Part shown: one piece after another, positions 1 to 24,010 of the stretch
Layout of the letters: each line of letters opens with the position of its first letter
Position numbering within the stretch: the stretch's first letter is position 1
From: Anoplopoma fimbria
Lineage: Eukaryota; Chordata; Actinopteri; Perciformes; Anoplopomatidae
DNA: 64,000 nucleotides
Reading direction: 5' to 3'
Assembly: GCF_027596085.1 (NCBI RefSeq)
Contig: NC_072457.1
Span: 1,266,965 to 1,330,964 of the forward strand
The notes under the pieces: model-generated
What the model was told of the DNA's origin: nothing
What the model saw: the letters and a program-made list of their open reading frames with translations, nothing else
Database searches by the model: none
Program-made: the position numbers and the translations under genes

Positions 1-88
1 AAGAGAGAAGTAGAGTCATTTTCTCATAGACTTCTATACAACCAGAGGAGTCGCCCCCTGGTGGACAGCAGAGAGAATGCAGCTTTAA
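1..88 (-). repeat. Family A dispersed repeat, copy a (cut by window edge), with CTCF-like motif
   Basis: Reverse-orientation copy ending AGCTTTAA. Same sequence as the 3' part of the copies at 16488-16748 and 32048-32307. CTCF-like 19-mer on the - strand at 49-67. Confidence 0.9.
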
Positions 89-300
89 GACTCTTCAACA
101 TTTGGCTTCATTTTTCTGAACCAGAGGTTGCAGCCTCTTATGAACTCAGTTTACCATAAGGCATTCTGGGTAAAAGGGTCATCTGAGCGCCATATGTTTT
201 GTGTTATGTAATGTTGTTTATGTGGCGTATAGTCACACAGAAGGACTATTACTGTCGGTACATCTACAGTCTAAAGGAATCAGAGAGAACAACTAGAGAG

Positions 301-402
<102 letters not shown>

Positions 403-1050
403 ACGTCCTTGGACATGTATGTCAAAGCGTTTCTTGCTGTGAGTTCACCAGAGAGACCAACCGCTGATGTTTTCACATCCAATTGAGTCCAGGTGTGTTT
501 TCTTATGAAAGGTCACATAACCCCCCCTCATCTATAGCTTATAACCTGAATTTTGGATTCTTGATCAAGGTCTTCTGGATCCCACATGAGCAGTAAATCT
601 GTCATCTGTGGCTTTGACTTTAGATTGTAATGTCCTTGAAAGTCGTATTTTGACGTGTCATCGATGTAGCAGTTTACTTTTTCGGTTTATCAGCCTCAGT
701 TACACTGTCTTGTATAATTAGTGGTTTCCTACATTTTCCAGAAACAGTTGCAAGAGATTAGAGTTGGAGGACTTTTGTTTATCAATTAAAGTATCTCTAT
801 TCATATTTAATTGTACAACGGATTTCTCTTATTTCATTGTTGTACATTTATGGAAAAAAATCATGAGCCTAGAAAAGAGATTTGCTTGTTGATTCTTGAC
901 AGTAAAGCCAGATTTATACCGTCAGTATTTCAAACTTCTGTTTTTCTTGACACATGGCCAGCTATCCGCAGGAATGCACCATCCAAACTTTGGCTTTGTT
1001 GTTTTTTTAAGGATGTAGTTCAAGTTTATCTTTAGCAATCACACTGTAAC

Positions 1051-1055
<5 letters not shown>

Positions 1056-1087
<32 letters not shown>

Positions 1088-1093
1088 CTCCAG
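1056..1093 (+). promoter_or_regulatory. c1qtnf6: CT microsatellite acting as polypyrimidine tract plus 3' splice site
   Basis: An uninterrupted CT run (1056-1084, 29 nt) followed by CTCCTCCAG forms the whole polypyrimidine tract and acceptor ahead of the c1qtnf6 start-codon exon. A possible branch A sits in CACTGTAAC at about 1041-1049. The acceptor role is inferred: if transcription instead starts nearby, this would be promoter-proximal sequence. Confidence 0.55.
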
Positions 1094-1105
1094 GTCGTGA
1101 CAGCC

Positions 1106-9995
<8,890 letters not shown>

Positions 9996-10417
9996 GGGCG
10001 GGACGGAGGATTATCTGGTCTTTTTGCCAAGACAGGAGAACTTAAACAGACGACGTTACATCAGTTTGGTGCTTATTAAAAACCCCTTAGCAGCCTGGAG
10101 AGGAACACACTGTTCTTTCTTTGAATGAGGAACGCCCAAAATAACCAAAAGGACCGGTTTAAAGAGGCAGGAAGCACAGCACACCATTAGGAAGAATGAT
10201 GCCTGACATTGTTCCTACTTCTGTGCTCTGCTGTGTCTCAACTCCTTTCAGGGACTTTGTGTACAAACACAAGTTGTATCAGGAATCCTACATCCGTGCA
10301 ATCAGTAATGCATTTGTGCATAAACAGAGGGTTTCTGTCAGATTCTAAAATGTTCAGACGGACTGCTGTCATTCATTTGACGAATGTTTCCTTGGTGCCT
10401 TTTAGTAGAACGCTTAG

Positions 10418-11103
10418 CTTTAAAGGGTTAGTTCACCTGAATTACAAAAACACATTGTCCCACTTACCCATCATGATAATAAGTAATGACCAATAAAGTT
10501 TGAGCAAGCTTGACCAAAAGCTTCATGTGTTAAAGCTGCATTCTCTCTGCTGTCCACCAGGGGGCGACTCCTCTGGTTGTATAGAAGTCTATGAGAAAAT
10601 GACTCTACTTCTCTCTTGATTTATTCCCTCAGTAAACATTGTAAACATGAGTTTATGGTCTCAATCTCTAGTTTCAAGTCTTCTTCAATACAGCATGATG
10701 TTCATTTAGTAAATGATGCTCCATTTAGAGTCAAACAGACCATAAAGCAGGGGATGCTTTAGGGCGGGGCTACACACTGATTGACAGGTCGACACCAGTC
10801 CAGACACTTCTGTTATTCGACGGTGAAATCGCTAAACTAATATTAAATCCATCTGCTGTCACTCCTCCTCAGTCCATATATGGTCACTTCCTGTTAACTG
10901 GCTGCGGAAAAACAAGATGGCGACAGCAAAATAGTCTAAAACGAAAAACCGTGATTAATGTAAATGTTTTCTGCTGAAGAAATAGTCCCACTGAAAACAG
11001 GCAAAGCTCTAACAACCCTTTACATTAAAGTGAAATGAGCTGCATAGCCAGTGTAAACAGGGAATCACATTTCTTGTAATTTTGGTGAACTGACCCTTTA
11101 AAC
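10418..11103 (+). mobile_element. TIR element in c1qtnf6 3' region, hosting family A copy b
   Basis: Left end TTTAAAGGGTTAGTTCACC then GAATTACAA; right end the inverse, TTGTAATTTTGGTGAACTGA then CCCTTTAAA. About 40 bp imperfect inverted ends, 686 bp total including the inserted 260 bp family A core. No coding capacity. Confidence 0.7.
10531..10790 (+). repeat. Family A dispersed repeat, copy b, with CTCF-like motif
   Basis: About 260 bp from TAAAGCTGCATTCTCTC to TTGACAGGTC, nearly identical to the reverse complements of copies c and e. CTCF-like TGTCCACCAGGGGGCGACT at 10551-10569 (+). Similarity to copy d continues beyond it to about 10900 (ATATGGTCACTTC, AAATCGCTAAACTAATA). Nested in the element at 10418-11103. 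Confidence 0.92.
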
Positions 11104-11400
11104 ATAAGTATATCCAAACATATCAAAGAGAAAAATAAAGGTGCTTTATTTCCAAATGCAGGAATGCATTAAGGTTCTTGACGATTCGATATGATTTATT
11201 CTTTCAGAGACTTCTGACTGCAGAGCAGTTCATGTAAATAGCTGTATAATAGCTGTCTTTGTATTCTGAATCGGTGCTACCACTCATGCTGTTTGGGCTT
11301 AAATGTCTTTGTGTCTTGTTTGTGAACAGTATTTGCTTTTTGTTTTGCATCACCGAGCAACAAAAAGACACTTTGTTATGAAAAATTAAAGGTTTTCAGA

Positions 11401-13587
<2,187 letters not shown>

Positions 13588-13650
13588 ATAGAAACATTGA
13601 GGCCGTTCAGGGGTTTATGTTGGCACCAGTCTGCAGCTTCTTTCCTTTTC

Positions 13651-14135
13651 TCTTTCAGAATCAGAATCAGCTTTGTTGGCCATGTATACATAAGATTACA
13701 AGGAATTTGACTCCGGTTTCTTCCGCTCACTAATACAAAGAAACAGAGAAATAAAACAAAAAAGAAATACAAGGAGATCCAAGAGGAACAAAGGACAAAC
13801 ATTCAACTATCATGTACACAGAAATAAAAGAATACAAAAGCATATACATGAACACAAAAACAGAAAAAACAACGACACTGAAATGTAGATACAAGTGTAA
13901 TGATGCAGCGTGCACGGCATGAGTGAATATGGAAAGGTTGTAACAGGATATTTTATGAACATGAGGAAGGTGAGATGTATGTATATGATTTAGAATTAAA
14001 AATATTGAATTTAAAGTTAGCGGGTTATTGCACATGGATTTGTACCACACAGAGGATGAATGGTGAACTGCTGATCAGAGTGACGGCCATGGGAAGAGAA
14101 GCTGTTCTGGTGCTCTGTAGCGCCTACCTTTCTTT
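13651..14135 (-). mobile_element. LINE-like 3' end fragment
   Basis: Begins with GAATCAGAATCAG then TTGGCCATGTATAC and ACAAGGAATTTGACTCCGG, and ends GAGTGACGGCCATGGGAAGA, then GTTCTGGTGCTCTGTAGCGCC. These landmarks are typical of an abundant fish non-LTR retrotransposon tail. Read on the - strand, the short GATTCT-type tail repeat would be its 3' end. No reverse-transcriptase ORF remains. Confidence 0.6.
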
Positions 14136-16344
14136 ACTTTCTTTGCTTTACAATTTGCCAGTTGGAGAAGTGAAGGATTTACCCTGACTAACACGTAGAA
14201 GAGGATTATAAACAGCATGAAACTCGGTCAAGATGCGTGAAATTAGAGCATCACTCAAGAAGTTACAGCCAACAACCGTTTGTGGTTGATTATTTGGTGG
14301 GAGGTTCTTTCATTTCCATATGAGTCATATGATGAATACTGTTTGTTTTTATAACCTTTATTTAATCAGAGAAGAAGAAAAACTGGTACAGAAAAAGAAA
14401 TAGGTGCAGATATTAGACACACAACAAACAAACCAGATGTATCCAATAGGTAACAAAATATTAGGTAATAACAAGATGAAATACATTTTCACTTTATGTA
14501 AAAACATCCACTTTTTCAAAAATCTGCTGCCTTTTCTAATAAACAGCCTGCAAGTAATATGTAAAAGATTTCCCCACATTTTGTCATAAATGATTACATA
14601 TTGAAGTTGTTATTATATATAGGAGTTGCTTTTTTCTCTCATGAAAATGTAAAAATGCATTGATTTATATAATAAGCAAGACTAGATGAATGCATTTGAA
14701 CATTATAAAAACAACGTTTATATTTTCATATGCAAACATGAATCATACTTAAACAAAAGTTATAGAGAAAATGTATAGAGATAGAGAGAGTAGATTTCCT
14801 TTTTTTGTCATTTTAGATGTTTGGGATGGTTGGGACACACAGGAGCTTTCATAAAGTTGTTTTTAGAATCACCTTTTCCTTTGTATCTGTGAAGTAACAC
14901 ATAAACATATATACATATATATGTATGTAACGATTAGTAGATGGCATTCAACCCATCTATCTATACATTAATGACATAAAAGTCTTGTATTTGATGATCA
15001 TGTTGCTGTCTCACCGTGTCCTCTCCACCTTTCCATCACAGTGTGTCTCTCTGTCCGTCCCTCATCACTCACTCGTCTCTGTTCTCCTGTAAAAAGCCTC
15101 CCTACCTAATCATTCGGGTAATGGCTCTGAGGAGAGCGCTGCCAGACCGCTGCCGGGTGAGTCAAATATGAGACGCTGCCAGACGCCTCAACGCTCCGTT
15201 GGTTGACGTTGTCCTGCAGTGAAGGTCGTGAGTTGAGAAACGACGAGCAGATTCAGGTCCGTTCAAACGAGGAGAAGACTGGTCTTGAGTCAGCAGAGCA
15301 GGAAGGTCGACATTTCTAGGATTCTTCTGTTGATACCTTTGTGTTTTCTGTAAGTTCTTTACCGCCATAGGCTATCATTTACTAATCTGTAACATATTAA
15401 GGGTCTCGTTAACTTCCCTGCTTGAGCTGAAAAAGCACCTTGAACAGTTATACCTGTAGTAGGAAAGGTTTTAATTCATTCTGGGGAAACAGTGGTCATG
15501 AGTCTTTTTCTGCTTAACCTGGGTTCCGCAGTCACGGCAACTAACAGTGGAAAAACCGTTTATCCCCCATTTTTTGTGTAAAAACCCTGATTTTGGTAGA
15601 AAAATGATATTAGACGGGGAGCATATAAACAACAAAGGGATCCGTATCTGACAATATGGATCATCAATAATCTGCAATTAGTATCGGGGGCAAAAAAACC
15701 ATAATCAGAGATCTAAAAGTTAAAAGCTGATCCGATCTGTGACTCTGAGCTTTATGCACCTCTATAAAGCACCAGTGTCTCTGAGTGTCTCCACCTGCAG
15801 ACAGTGAGTCTATTATTACCTGTTGGCTCTCACCTGATTGGCTAATGCTCCCATCATGGGTCCTAGAGTCCTCCTGCTCCACATGACCATCTGGAAATAC
15901 ATGAGCTCATGTTGTGTAGTCTGATCCCAGTATAGTGTATGATCAACTACTCAGAATCACGTTCTAATCTGCAGTGAAAACAAGGTTAAGGTTTTCTGGA
16001 GGACAGAGTTTCTCCCCGGGCAGAAAAAAACAAACCACCCTCTTCACTCTGAGTTATCTCTCCATCAGAGGCTAATTTAGTCGTTTGGTTTCCTGAGCCA
16101 GCGAAGGCAGCTGACGGGGCAAATCCTCAAGGAGACAGATAAGGTTCCTGCTCTGATCCAGGTCCTGATCTGCCCCTCTCTCAGGGCTTCAGAGTCCTGC
16201 ACACCCACTGCAGGTCTCAGCTCTTATCTGCTCCGTGCACAGAGGGGGGTGTTGAGCTGGGAACGAGGGAGTCGATACTAGAAGACATCTTCTGTCTGCG
16301 TGAGAGAGAGAGTGTTACAGTACATGAGGGTCACGTGAGGCCAT
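14136..16344. other. Intergenic, no recognised gene
   Basis: AT-rich. Only short low-complexity words (ATATATACATATATATGTAT at about 14907). Nothing coding seen. Confidence 0.6.
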
Positions 16345-16748
16345 CATCAGTTGACGTAGTCATGGTGACGTCATCTCATTGGTTTGAGGACTGCTGTTTT
16401 AAAGTAGCAAGTTTGGCGATTTTCGCTGCCGCCATCTATGATTACAGCCGTCAGCATGGTTTTTTTTTTTGCAAAGAAGCCGTATACGACCTGTCAATCA
16501 GTGTGTAGCCCCGCCCTAAAGCATCCCCTGCTTTATGGTCTGTTTGACTCTAAATGGAGCATCATTTACTAAATGAACATCATGCTGTATTGAAGAAGAC
16601 TTGAAACTAGAGATTGAGACCATAAACTCATGTTTACAATGTTTACTGAGGGAATAAATCAAGAGAGAAGTAGAGTCATTTTCTCATAGACTTCTATACA
16701 ACCAGAGGAGTCGCCCCCTGGTGGACAGTAGAGAGAATGCAGCTTTAA
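16345..16748 (-). repeat. Family A dispersed repeat, copy c, longest version, with CTCF-like motif
   Basis: The 260 bp core is 16488-16748. The extension 16345-16487 carries TGACGTCATCTCATTGGTTTG and CGCCATCT, which recur in modified form near 63100-63180. CTCF-like 19-mer on the - strand at 16709-16727. Confidence 0.9.
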
Positions 16749-17559
16749 CACACTTCGGCATTGGACTCCCTATGGAGGTTGCTGCCTGAGTTCCAGCTAG
16801 ATGAAAAGACATCGAGGATCTAGAGGCGATGGAGTTTTCTACATGTCTATTATGGCCAAGCAATTTATGACCATGACACATTGAGCCAACTGTTCTGTTG
16901 CTTTAGGGGTGAAAATATGGTGATGAATACGAAGACACAGCTGGAAAGGAATGTTTTATTTAGAAGAATGTGGGTGAAGCAATGATCTCACAGAAGGCTG
17001 AGTTCTAGTTCATGCAAAGCTCAGTGTGTGACTTGATTGAAGATGACTTTTAACCCGCTAATCAACCTACTTAACAGAATCCCACACTTGTCACTCATCT
17101 TGATCCGATGTCTCTTCAGAAGATGGCATCCAGCCTGGAGGTATCTGGAATCTGCAGCATGCAACGAAGGTCTGACGTAAGAGTAAAGCAGCTCTGATGT
17201 CAGTTATGTGACCAAACTCAAACCCTGCTGATGAATACGTTTGATGATCTGCTACCAGTCCTGGCTCTTCATTATCTCTGTTTCAACCACTGCCTCTTCC
17301 TCGTCCGTTTGATACGGGTCCAATCAGTCGAGGATCCCAGTTAATCAGAGGCTTTTCATTCAGAGTCACACTTGTGCAATTTGGGTCTGGGAAATCAGAG
17401 GAGCAGAGCTGAAACCCTGCAGTGGAGGTTAAAGCGTTGACTTATCGTGTGTGACGGCTCGCTGTCACTGTCATGTCTCACAGAGACACTAGAGATGAAA
17501 GTCCATCACTGATGGTCTCTCTAAGCATTCATAGCTAAACCTACAAACTAATGAAGCGC

Positions 17560-17850
17560 CTTAAATCGTAGATATCCCACGAAAGTATTTTGTCCACGTT
17601 ATCTTGAAGTATTTCACCATCTTTTACTAAATCTAACTGAGTATTTTATGATCTTTTCCTAATTCTAAGTTTAAGGAGTTTGTTGCACAAATCCAACTAA
17701 GTTGTTTACTCTGACAACAGGAGTTCATTTGAAAAATACTTTTTACATATAAAATGCTAAAACTAAAACGTGTTGCTGGACTTTTGCAGGAAAACTAACA
17801 AAAAAATTGGAGTACATTGTAGAATATCGTACAAGGATACGCTGATGACT
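17560..17850 (+). repeat. CTAACTAAG-family dispersed repeat
   Basis: Contains ATCTAACTGAG, AATCCAACTAAGTTGTTT, AAACGTGTTGCTGGACTTT, shared with 46303-46385 (TCTAACTAAGTTGTTTCCT, ACACGTTTTGCTGGACTAT). Degenerate, non-coding. Confidence 0.6.
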
Positions 17851-18376
17851 TACACTTTTACTTTTGGACCATATGATGTCATAGCATCTGCTCTAGAAAA
17901 ACATTGAAGAAGCACATTTTACCAAATGTTACAACCTGATCTCATTCCCAAACTCTATTTTGGGGCGTCAATGGTAAAAAACTATTTTAACTGTAGATCA
18001 TTTCACATTTCTTACTCCGTGTGGCTGTTATAAGCTTCTCATAAGAAGGACTGGCAGAGTTTAGGTCACGGTGCCCTCTGATAGCTTTTACATTGATTTT
18101 CTTCTTTGGAACAAGAGACTTCTGATCTTATCCTGTCTGCTCCGTCTCCTGAGGCAGAACCACAGCCTCCCCAAATGTCCTGCTGCAAAACTCAACCACC
18201 CACTACAGAGACTGTAAGAACACAAACACACACATATATATGCTACACACACACAGACAGTGTACTCATGCACACACTAACACACACTGTTTGTCTGGCT
18301 TCATTTTTTTTATTGCAAATTACAGACTGGATTGACCTAGTTAGTCTGACCCCACCCTGAGCTTTTCTGAGAAGCA

Positions 18377-18494
<118 letters not shown>

Positions 18495-18618
18495 CACCAT
18501 GCAATACAGGAGCAATACCCATCCATTCAGCCTGGAGCTCTGCAGCAGATATCTGAGTTTTTCATCTGCAGGAGGTTTAAATACGAGTTATTATCATAAA
18601 TGCTGACACACAAATGCT

Positions 18619-18708
<90 letters not shown>
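18619..18708 (+). repeat. CA dinucleotide microsatellite
   Basis: About 45 repeats, preceded by two GCTGACACACA words. Confidence 0.99.
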
Positions 18709-18709
<1 letters not shown>

Positions 18710-18845
18710 GGCCTCCGGCATTCACCAGCCTAATTTTCATATTTTGGGGGCATTTCTGTTCAATCTGATAGTAAACTTTGTAGAGTAACATTCTGGAGGA
18801 GTCAGGTTTGGTTTAAAACCCGGAGTGAAGTCAAAGCTTCATGTC

Positions 18846-19215
18846 TTAAACCTGCATTCTCTCTCCTGTCCAGCAGGGGGCGACTCCTCTGGTTGTATAG
18901 AAGTCTATGAGAAAATGACTCTACTTCTCTCTTGATTTATTCCCTCAGTAAACATTGTAAACATGAGTTTATGGTCTCAATCTCTAGTTTCAAGTCTTCT
19001 TCAATACAGCATGATGTTCATTTAGTAAATGATGCTCCATTTAGAGTCAAACAGACCATAAAGCAGGGGATGCTTTAGGGCGGGGCTACACACTGATTGG
19101 TCGACACCAGAGACGTATACGGCGTCTCTACGTCACTCCTCCTCAGTCCATATATGGTCACTTCTGTTATTCGACAGTGAAATCGCTAAACTAATATTAA
19201 ATCCATCTGCTGATT
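18846..19215 (+). repeat. Family A dispersed repeat, copy d, with CTCF-like motif
   Basis: Core 18846-19101, then CGACACCAGAGACGTATACG and a tail shared with copy b up to AAATCCATCTGCTG at about 19213. The CTCF-like motif at 18867-18885 (+) reads CCAGCAGGGGGCG; the C-to-G change is allowed by the CTCF consensus. Confidence 0.92.
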
Positions 19216-19675
19216 GTGAAATCTGTGGCGAACTTATTGATCTGTTTTTACCGTCTCACCGTTCTAACACTGCATGCATTTTTGTCCTTAATTACATCAA
19301 ATGTAAAGTGCATTCATCACTCAACAACTGTGCCTCTGGGTATCCGTCCTAATTAGTTCAGACTAATTATCATGAAATACATGTGAGCACTCTAGAGCTG
19401 TTTTTGCCAAACATCTTGGTGACATTTCATAACTTCAAAATGTTGGATAGTTGACAATTAGTTTTTAAAGTTACTGTGAGGACTTCTATCTGGTCCTGAA
19501 CCAGTCTCAGTTTAGTCCTGGTCCTCTATAGACCTCCATCAGTAAACAGACCATCAGAGAGAAGATCGTCTGTTTCTATAAAGTTATTCTTAAAGCTCGT
19601 CATCGGAGCCACCGGGTCGGATTCTGGAGAAACCAGATGAAATCATGAAGGTTCACCAGAGAACTCCTTCCAGAC

Positions 19676-19854
19676 AGTCCACCGTGGACAGACCCAGACT
19701 CCAGCAGAGACCAGTCCACCGTGGACAGACCCAGATCCAGCAGAGACCAGTCCACCGTGGACAGACCCAGATCCAGCAGAGACCAGTCCACCGTGGACAG
19801 ACCCAGATCCAGCAGAGACCAGTCCACCGTGGACAGACCCAGATCCAGCAGAGA
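19676..19854 (+). repeat. 36-bp minisatellite, about 5 copies
   Basis: Unit begins AGTCCACCGTGGACAGACCC and continues AGATCCAGCAGAGACC. The first copy has one extra C (37 bp), the last is incomplete. GTCCAC-C-GTGGAC inside each unit is a 6-bp inverted repeat. Because 36 is divisible by three the array is open in several frames; no gene is implied. Confidence 0.95.
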
Positions 19855-21970
19855 ATGAGAGGTTTTCTAAAGGGACTCTGGTGCTTTAGAACATGGCCAC
19901 TCGTGGGTTTAATATAAAAACCAATACAAATGCAATATTTTGGAGTCTTGACACTTTTCATTTTTTATTCTATTCTTCCTTTAAATCCATTCATTCCTGT
20001 GATTTCCTGGCGTTGCAGACAGCGTTCCCCATGTCCTCTCACGTATTATGTGTCTGTATGATATCTAATAACAGACTCACACTGTTACCACAATGCGACA
20101 TGCTGCTCCTCTCTGATCTTCCACACAGCACATCATCCTCCCCGCTGTTTTCCTTCATTTCCTCCTTTATAATTTAATTTTTGCACCATGGTGCTTTTCA
20201 TTTTCCATCTCTGTTTCCCCCGTTTATCGTTCTGGGTTCCTGTAATTCTGGTGAAAAAGCTTTTTAATTGAACGGTCGTTAGCTGCAGAGACGGCGGCGC
20301 GACTCATCAACAATCAGGAACAACACAAAGAGCATATTAGGAAGTGAGGAGATGAGCGTCACTGATCGCTGTCGACTGGAAACACAAAAAGAGGACAAAG
20401 TGATGCAGAGTTTACAGAATTAATTATGTATTTGTCCTTTGTTTTCTCTCTCAGATTTACAAATTCATAATCCATAACACAGTCAGTGACTAAACAGCTA
20501 CTAAAACAATCTTTTTAAGTTATGACTCAAATGTTAAATATTCACTCTGTTGCTTTATGCTATTATTCAAGTGTTACCTGCAGAGGAAGTTGCCGTCAGC
20601 AAAGCAACCCCGCTGATTACTTCATGATAAATGACTAAACAGGCTCCTACGATTTGAATAAAATAACACAACTTTGATTTCTATTCATCATGATATATTT
20701 ATTGTACACACACTGGTCTTTTTAAGGAAATCTTACAGCAACAGTAGGAACAACTGATTTAAATGAGGACTACAGACCTCTGATTATGTGCTGAGATTTA
20801 AACCAGAAGGATTCTGGGTCATTTTCTTTGTTTGAAGGTACCAGGAGTGTTGCATTCTATAAAAAAACTTGTAGATTTAGTAATTCAGTCTATTATTTTC
20901 AAAGTGCTTTATCCCCTTCAGGGTTTGAAGATGCGTTATACAGAAAACAGATTACATAATTTGGTCAAAAATACAAAGAAAGATAAGAAAATAATGTCTG
21001 GACAGGAAGTGAAGTGTCTGAAAAAGGAAACTAGAAAGGTGAGGATACCAAAATAAAAGACAAAAGAAATCTGAATAGAAACCTGAGAGCAAAGCAGGAT
21101 ATGACCTGCAGATGTACATACATTTTAAGTCTGTTATTTGTGTTTTTATGTGGATATAACGCCGCCATTTTTGCCAGAGCCTTTCTGTAAAAGAGATTCA
21201 ATAACCCAATGGGTTGAATAAAAATATGTTTGGTAACATGTAGCTTACAACCGAGTCAAGTTCGCAGTATGAAAGTTTAATATGTAAGTGTGCAAATGGA
21301 TTGTTTCGTGCCTGAAGGAGGCACAAATGAAAAGCGAATTTAACTAGCTTTGTAAATTACCACAAAATAACATTTCATTTATCAAACTATTTGACAGTAC
21401 CCCTGCTGCACTAGATGGCGCCAACAGGTCCACCAGTGGTTGAGGTCTAACCAACAAACAAATGGTGACTAGTTTATGAGATACTTCTGCCTTTAATGGG
21501 ACAAAGATACACCAGTGTATCCAGTTAATGGCACATGTTGGTCTTTCACAATTACTGTGTGAAAACGAAGCTTTATTGAAACAAATAACCTAAAGTTAAA
21601 AGGAAAACTGAAGATTTAAAGTGTGCAGTTTGGGAATCACTGGTAAATATGTGTGTGCAGGTGTAAAAGGATCAAAAACAAAACATAAAGTTAGACTAAA
21701 GCAATGCAACAAAAAACATTTAAAGAGCAGGTGAAGGAGCAGCAGAGAACTCCAGCTTTATAGACTGGGAACACTGGGCCCAGGTGTTCCCAGTTGGCCC
21801 TGACGATTCCCATCTCCAGGTGTCTCCTATATATATCATTTATCAGTTTTCTTTATCTTATACATCTGTAATCAGTTTTTTCACTTTGTGTCTTCAGATC
21901 CTTGAAGACCTTTTGTTCGAACCTCATTGTCTCCAAGTTCTGCAACAGAAAAAACACAGCGATGCATTCC
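19855..21970. other. Intergenic, no recognised gene
   Basis: Unique AT-rich sequence. A lone CTCF-like word CTGCACTAGATGGCGCC is at about 21406-21422. Confidence 0.6.
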
Positions 21971-21997
21971 TGTGTGTGTGTGTGTCTGTGTGTGTGT

Positions 21998-22037
<40 letters not shown>
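21971..22037 (+). repeat. TG microsatellite with TC interruptions
   Basis: TG run broken twice by TC. Confidence 0.98.
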
Positions 22038-22040
<3 letters not shown>

Positions 22041-22597
22041 ACCCTGGTCCACTGTGGCCGATCTGGCTCTGAAACTGGACATTAACTAGATGTTCAGCCA
22101 TAAAATCGCTCCCTTTTCTTTCTCCTCCTCCTCCTGGATGTGTCCTAACACTGTCACAGTTTCAAATTACACTCTTTGTTTTCGTCCATGTTTGTTTCCA
22201 AAAGATGGACTGCTGCAGACATTTGGGAGTAGTGTTTTTTATATATAATATCTATTTTTATTATATTTAGTTTGATGGTCATGTTCACAGAAACAGTTTC
22301 TTCCTGTTTTGAGTGCAGGTTACTTTTAGTAGAGTTACATCCTCGGTTCAGAATGTTCCCCGGGACGCTCTCATCGTTTTAAAGTACATTTTGATAACTT
22401 ACAGTAACATCAGTAATAAGGGGGCTCATGAAGGCCAGCGATAATCACGTTCATCTTAAAGAAATATGCAATGAGAACCAAAATGTAATTTTGAACCAAA
22501 ATATTAACTATTAAAACAGAGAAAAAATAAACATTGTTTCTGTTGTTGCTTTAGTAGAATGTAGCCTGTTTTCATAAAGAAACCCCACCTCTTTTTT

Positions 22598-22780
22598 TAA
22601 ATGTTCACAAACGTTTATATATAAATAAAAATAAATAAATAATTAAATAAATACATTAATAAATAACTCATTAGTAAGTATATAAATATATACATAAATA
22701 AATAAATTTATTTTTTATATAATTTTACTACTTTTATTATAATTTATTTTATTCTATTATTAAATGTTTTTTTTTTTATG
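22598..22780. repeat. A/T-rich low-complexity block
   Basis: Mostly AAAT/AAATA units and T runs, almost no G or C. Confidence 0.85.
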
Positions 22781-22870
22781 TGTCACACAGAAAGGGATCC
22801 ATACTAAATAACTACTAAAGTAAAAGGGAAAGTTTTACCCTCCAGACAAAATTGCATCAGTATGGATGCT

Positions 22871-23098
22871 AATATAATATAATATGATATAATATAATCA
22901 TAAAATAATATAATATAATATAATATAATATATGATCCAAAATAATATAATATAATAATATAGTATAATATAATATGATCCAAAATAATATAATATAACA
23001 TAATATAGTATAGTATAATATAATATAATATAATATGATGTAAAATATAAATAATATGATATAATATGATGTAAAATAAAATAAATAATATAATATAC
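22871..23098. repeat. AATAT/TAATA-type low-complexity array
   Basis: Imperfect pentamer-like ATAAT/ATATG units with occasional GATCCAAA interruptions (two GATCCAAAATAATATAATA segments). Confidence 0.9.
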
Positions 23099-23489
23099 AT
23101 TTGTTTAAATTGAATTTAAATCATGATGTAGAGTTGTCACTGATCCGTCCTGATGATGGGTGAAGAGTGCTGCGGTGCTGCCCTCTAGTGAGATGCTGCT
23201 AATCACAGTCATGTGGAGACGCTACAGGACTCAGAACACAGACAGCTGGGTAAAATTTTAAAATTAATTTATTATACGTCTTTGTCATAGAACTCATTAC
23301 TTTTTGTTCATGGTTAACATACAGCCATTCATATAGAGAACAAATGATTCGTTGTTTTTTTTATTCATCATTTTCAATTAACTTAGAAATGTACACTCTT
23401 CTTTGTGACCCCGCAGAGGAGAAAAATATCCTTTTTTCAAAAGTCTCTTCCTCATTTGTGTTCCTTTTTTCCTCCCGAGGGGAAAACAC

Positions 23490-23523
23490 CCTCCTCCTCC
23501 TCCTCCTCCTCCTCCTCCTCCTC
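23490..23523 (+). repeat. CTC trinucleotide microsatellite
   Basis: About eleven CTC repeats. Confidence 0.97.
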
Positions 23524-24010
23524 TCTCCATTTGGATGACCGGATGTAGAGGCTAGGGAACACCTGAACACACTGGCACAATGATGAACACAGGCGGAGGG
23601 CTGAGGTGCATTATGGGAGCTGAACACCGAGCCACTAAACAACACACCCTCACATTCAGCAAGCAACACACACACACTCACACACTCTCTCTCTCACACA
23701 AACACACACTCTCCCGCACACCGATTACAGAGACCCATTAAAACATTCCAAAATAAAAGCACAAAATAATAAAATAAATGACCCCTTCAAAAAAAACAAA
23801 AAGACAAAGCCCCAACAATGATATAAAAAATAAAACTATGCAACCATATACAATCATTATCAGTGCATGTGTACAGAGGGAGGAAGGTTGTGTTACTGTT
23901 ACGCTCAGATGTGGCAAAAATAAAAACAGTGTCCTTCCTTTCTGGGTTCCAGGTGAGCTACTCAGGTGGGAGGTTTTTGTTTGTTACGTGTTTCTCCATT
24001 AGTGGACGAA

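Larger units (their letters stand above)
9996..11400 (+). other. c1qtnf6: Probable c1qtnf6 3' UTR and candidate poly(A) signals
   Basis: Downstream of the stop, poly(A)-signal hexamers occur at 10075-10080 (ATTAAA), 10492-10497 (AATAAA), 11134-11139 (AATAAA) and 11385-11390 (ATTAAA, in an AT-rich setting typical of a cleavage site). Which is used cannot be told. The 10492 signal lies inside an inserted transposon-like element (10418-11103), so the 3' end may be transposon-derived. Confidence 0.4.
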
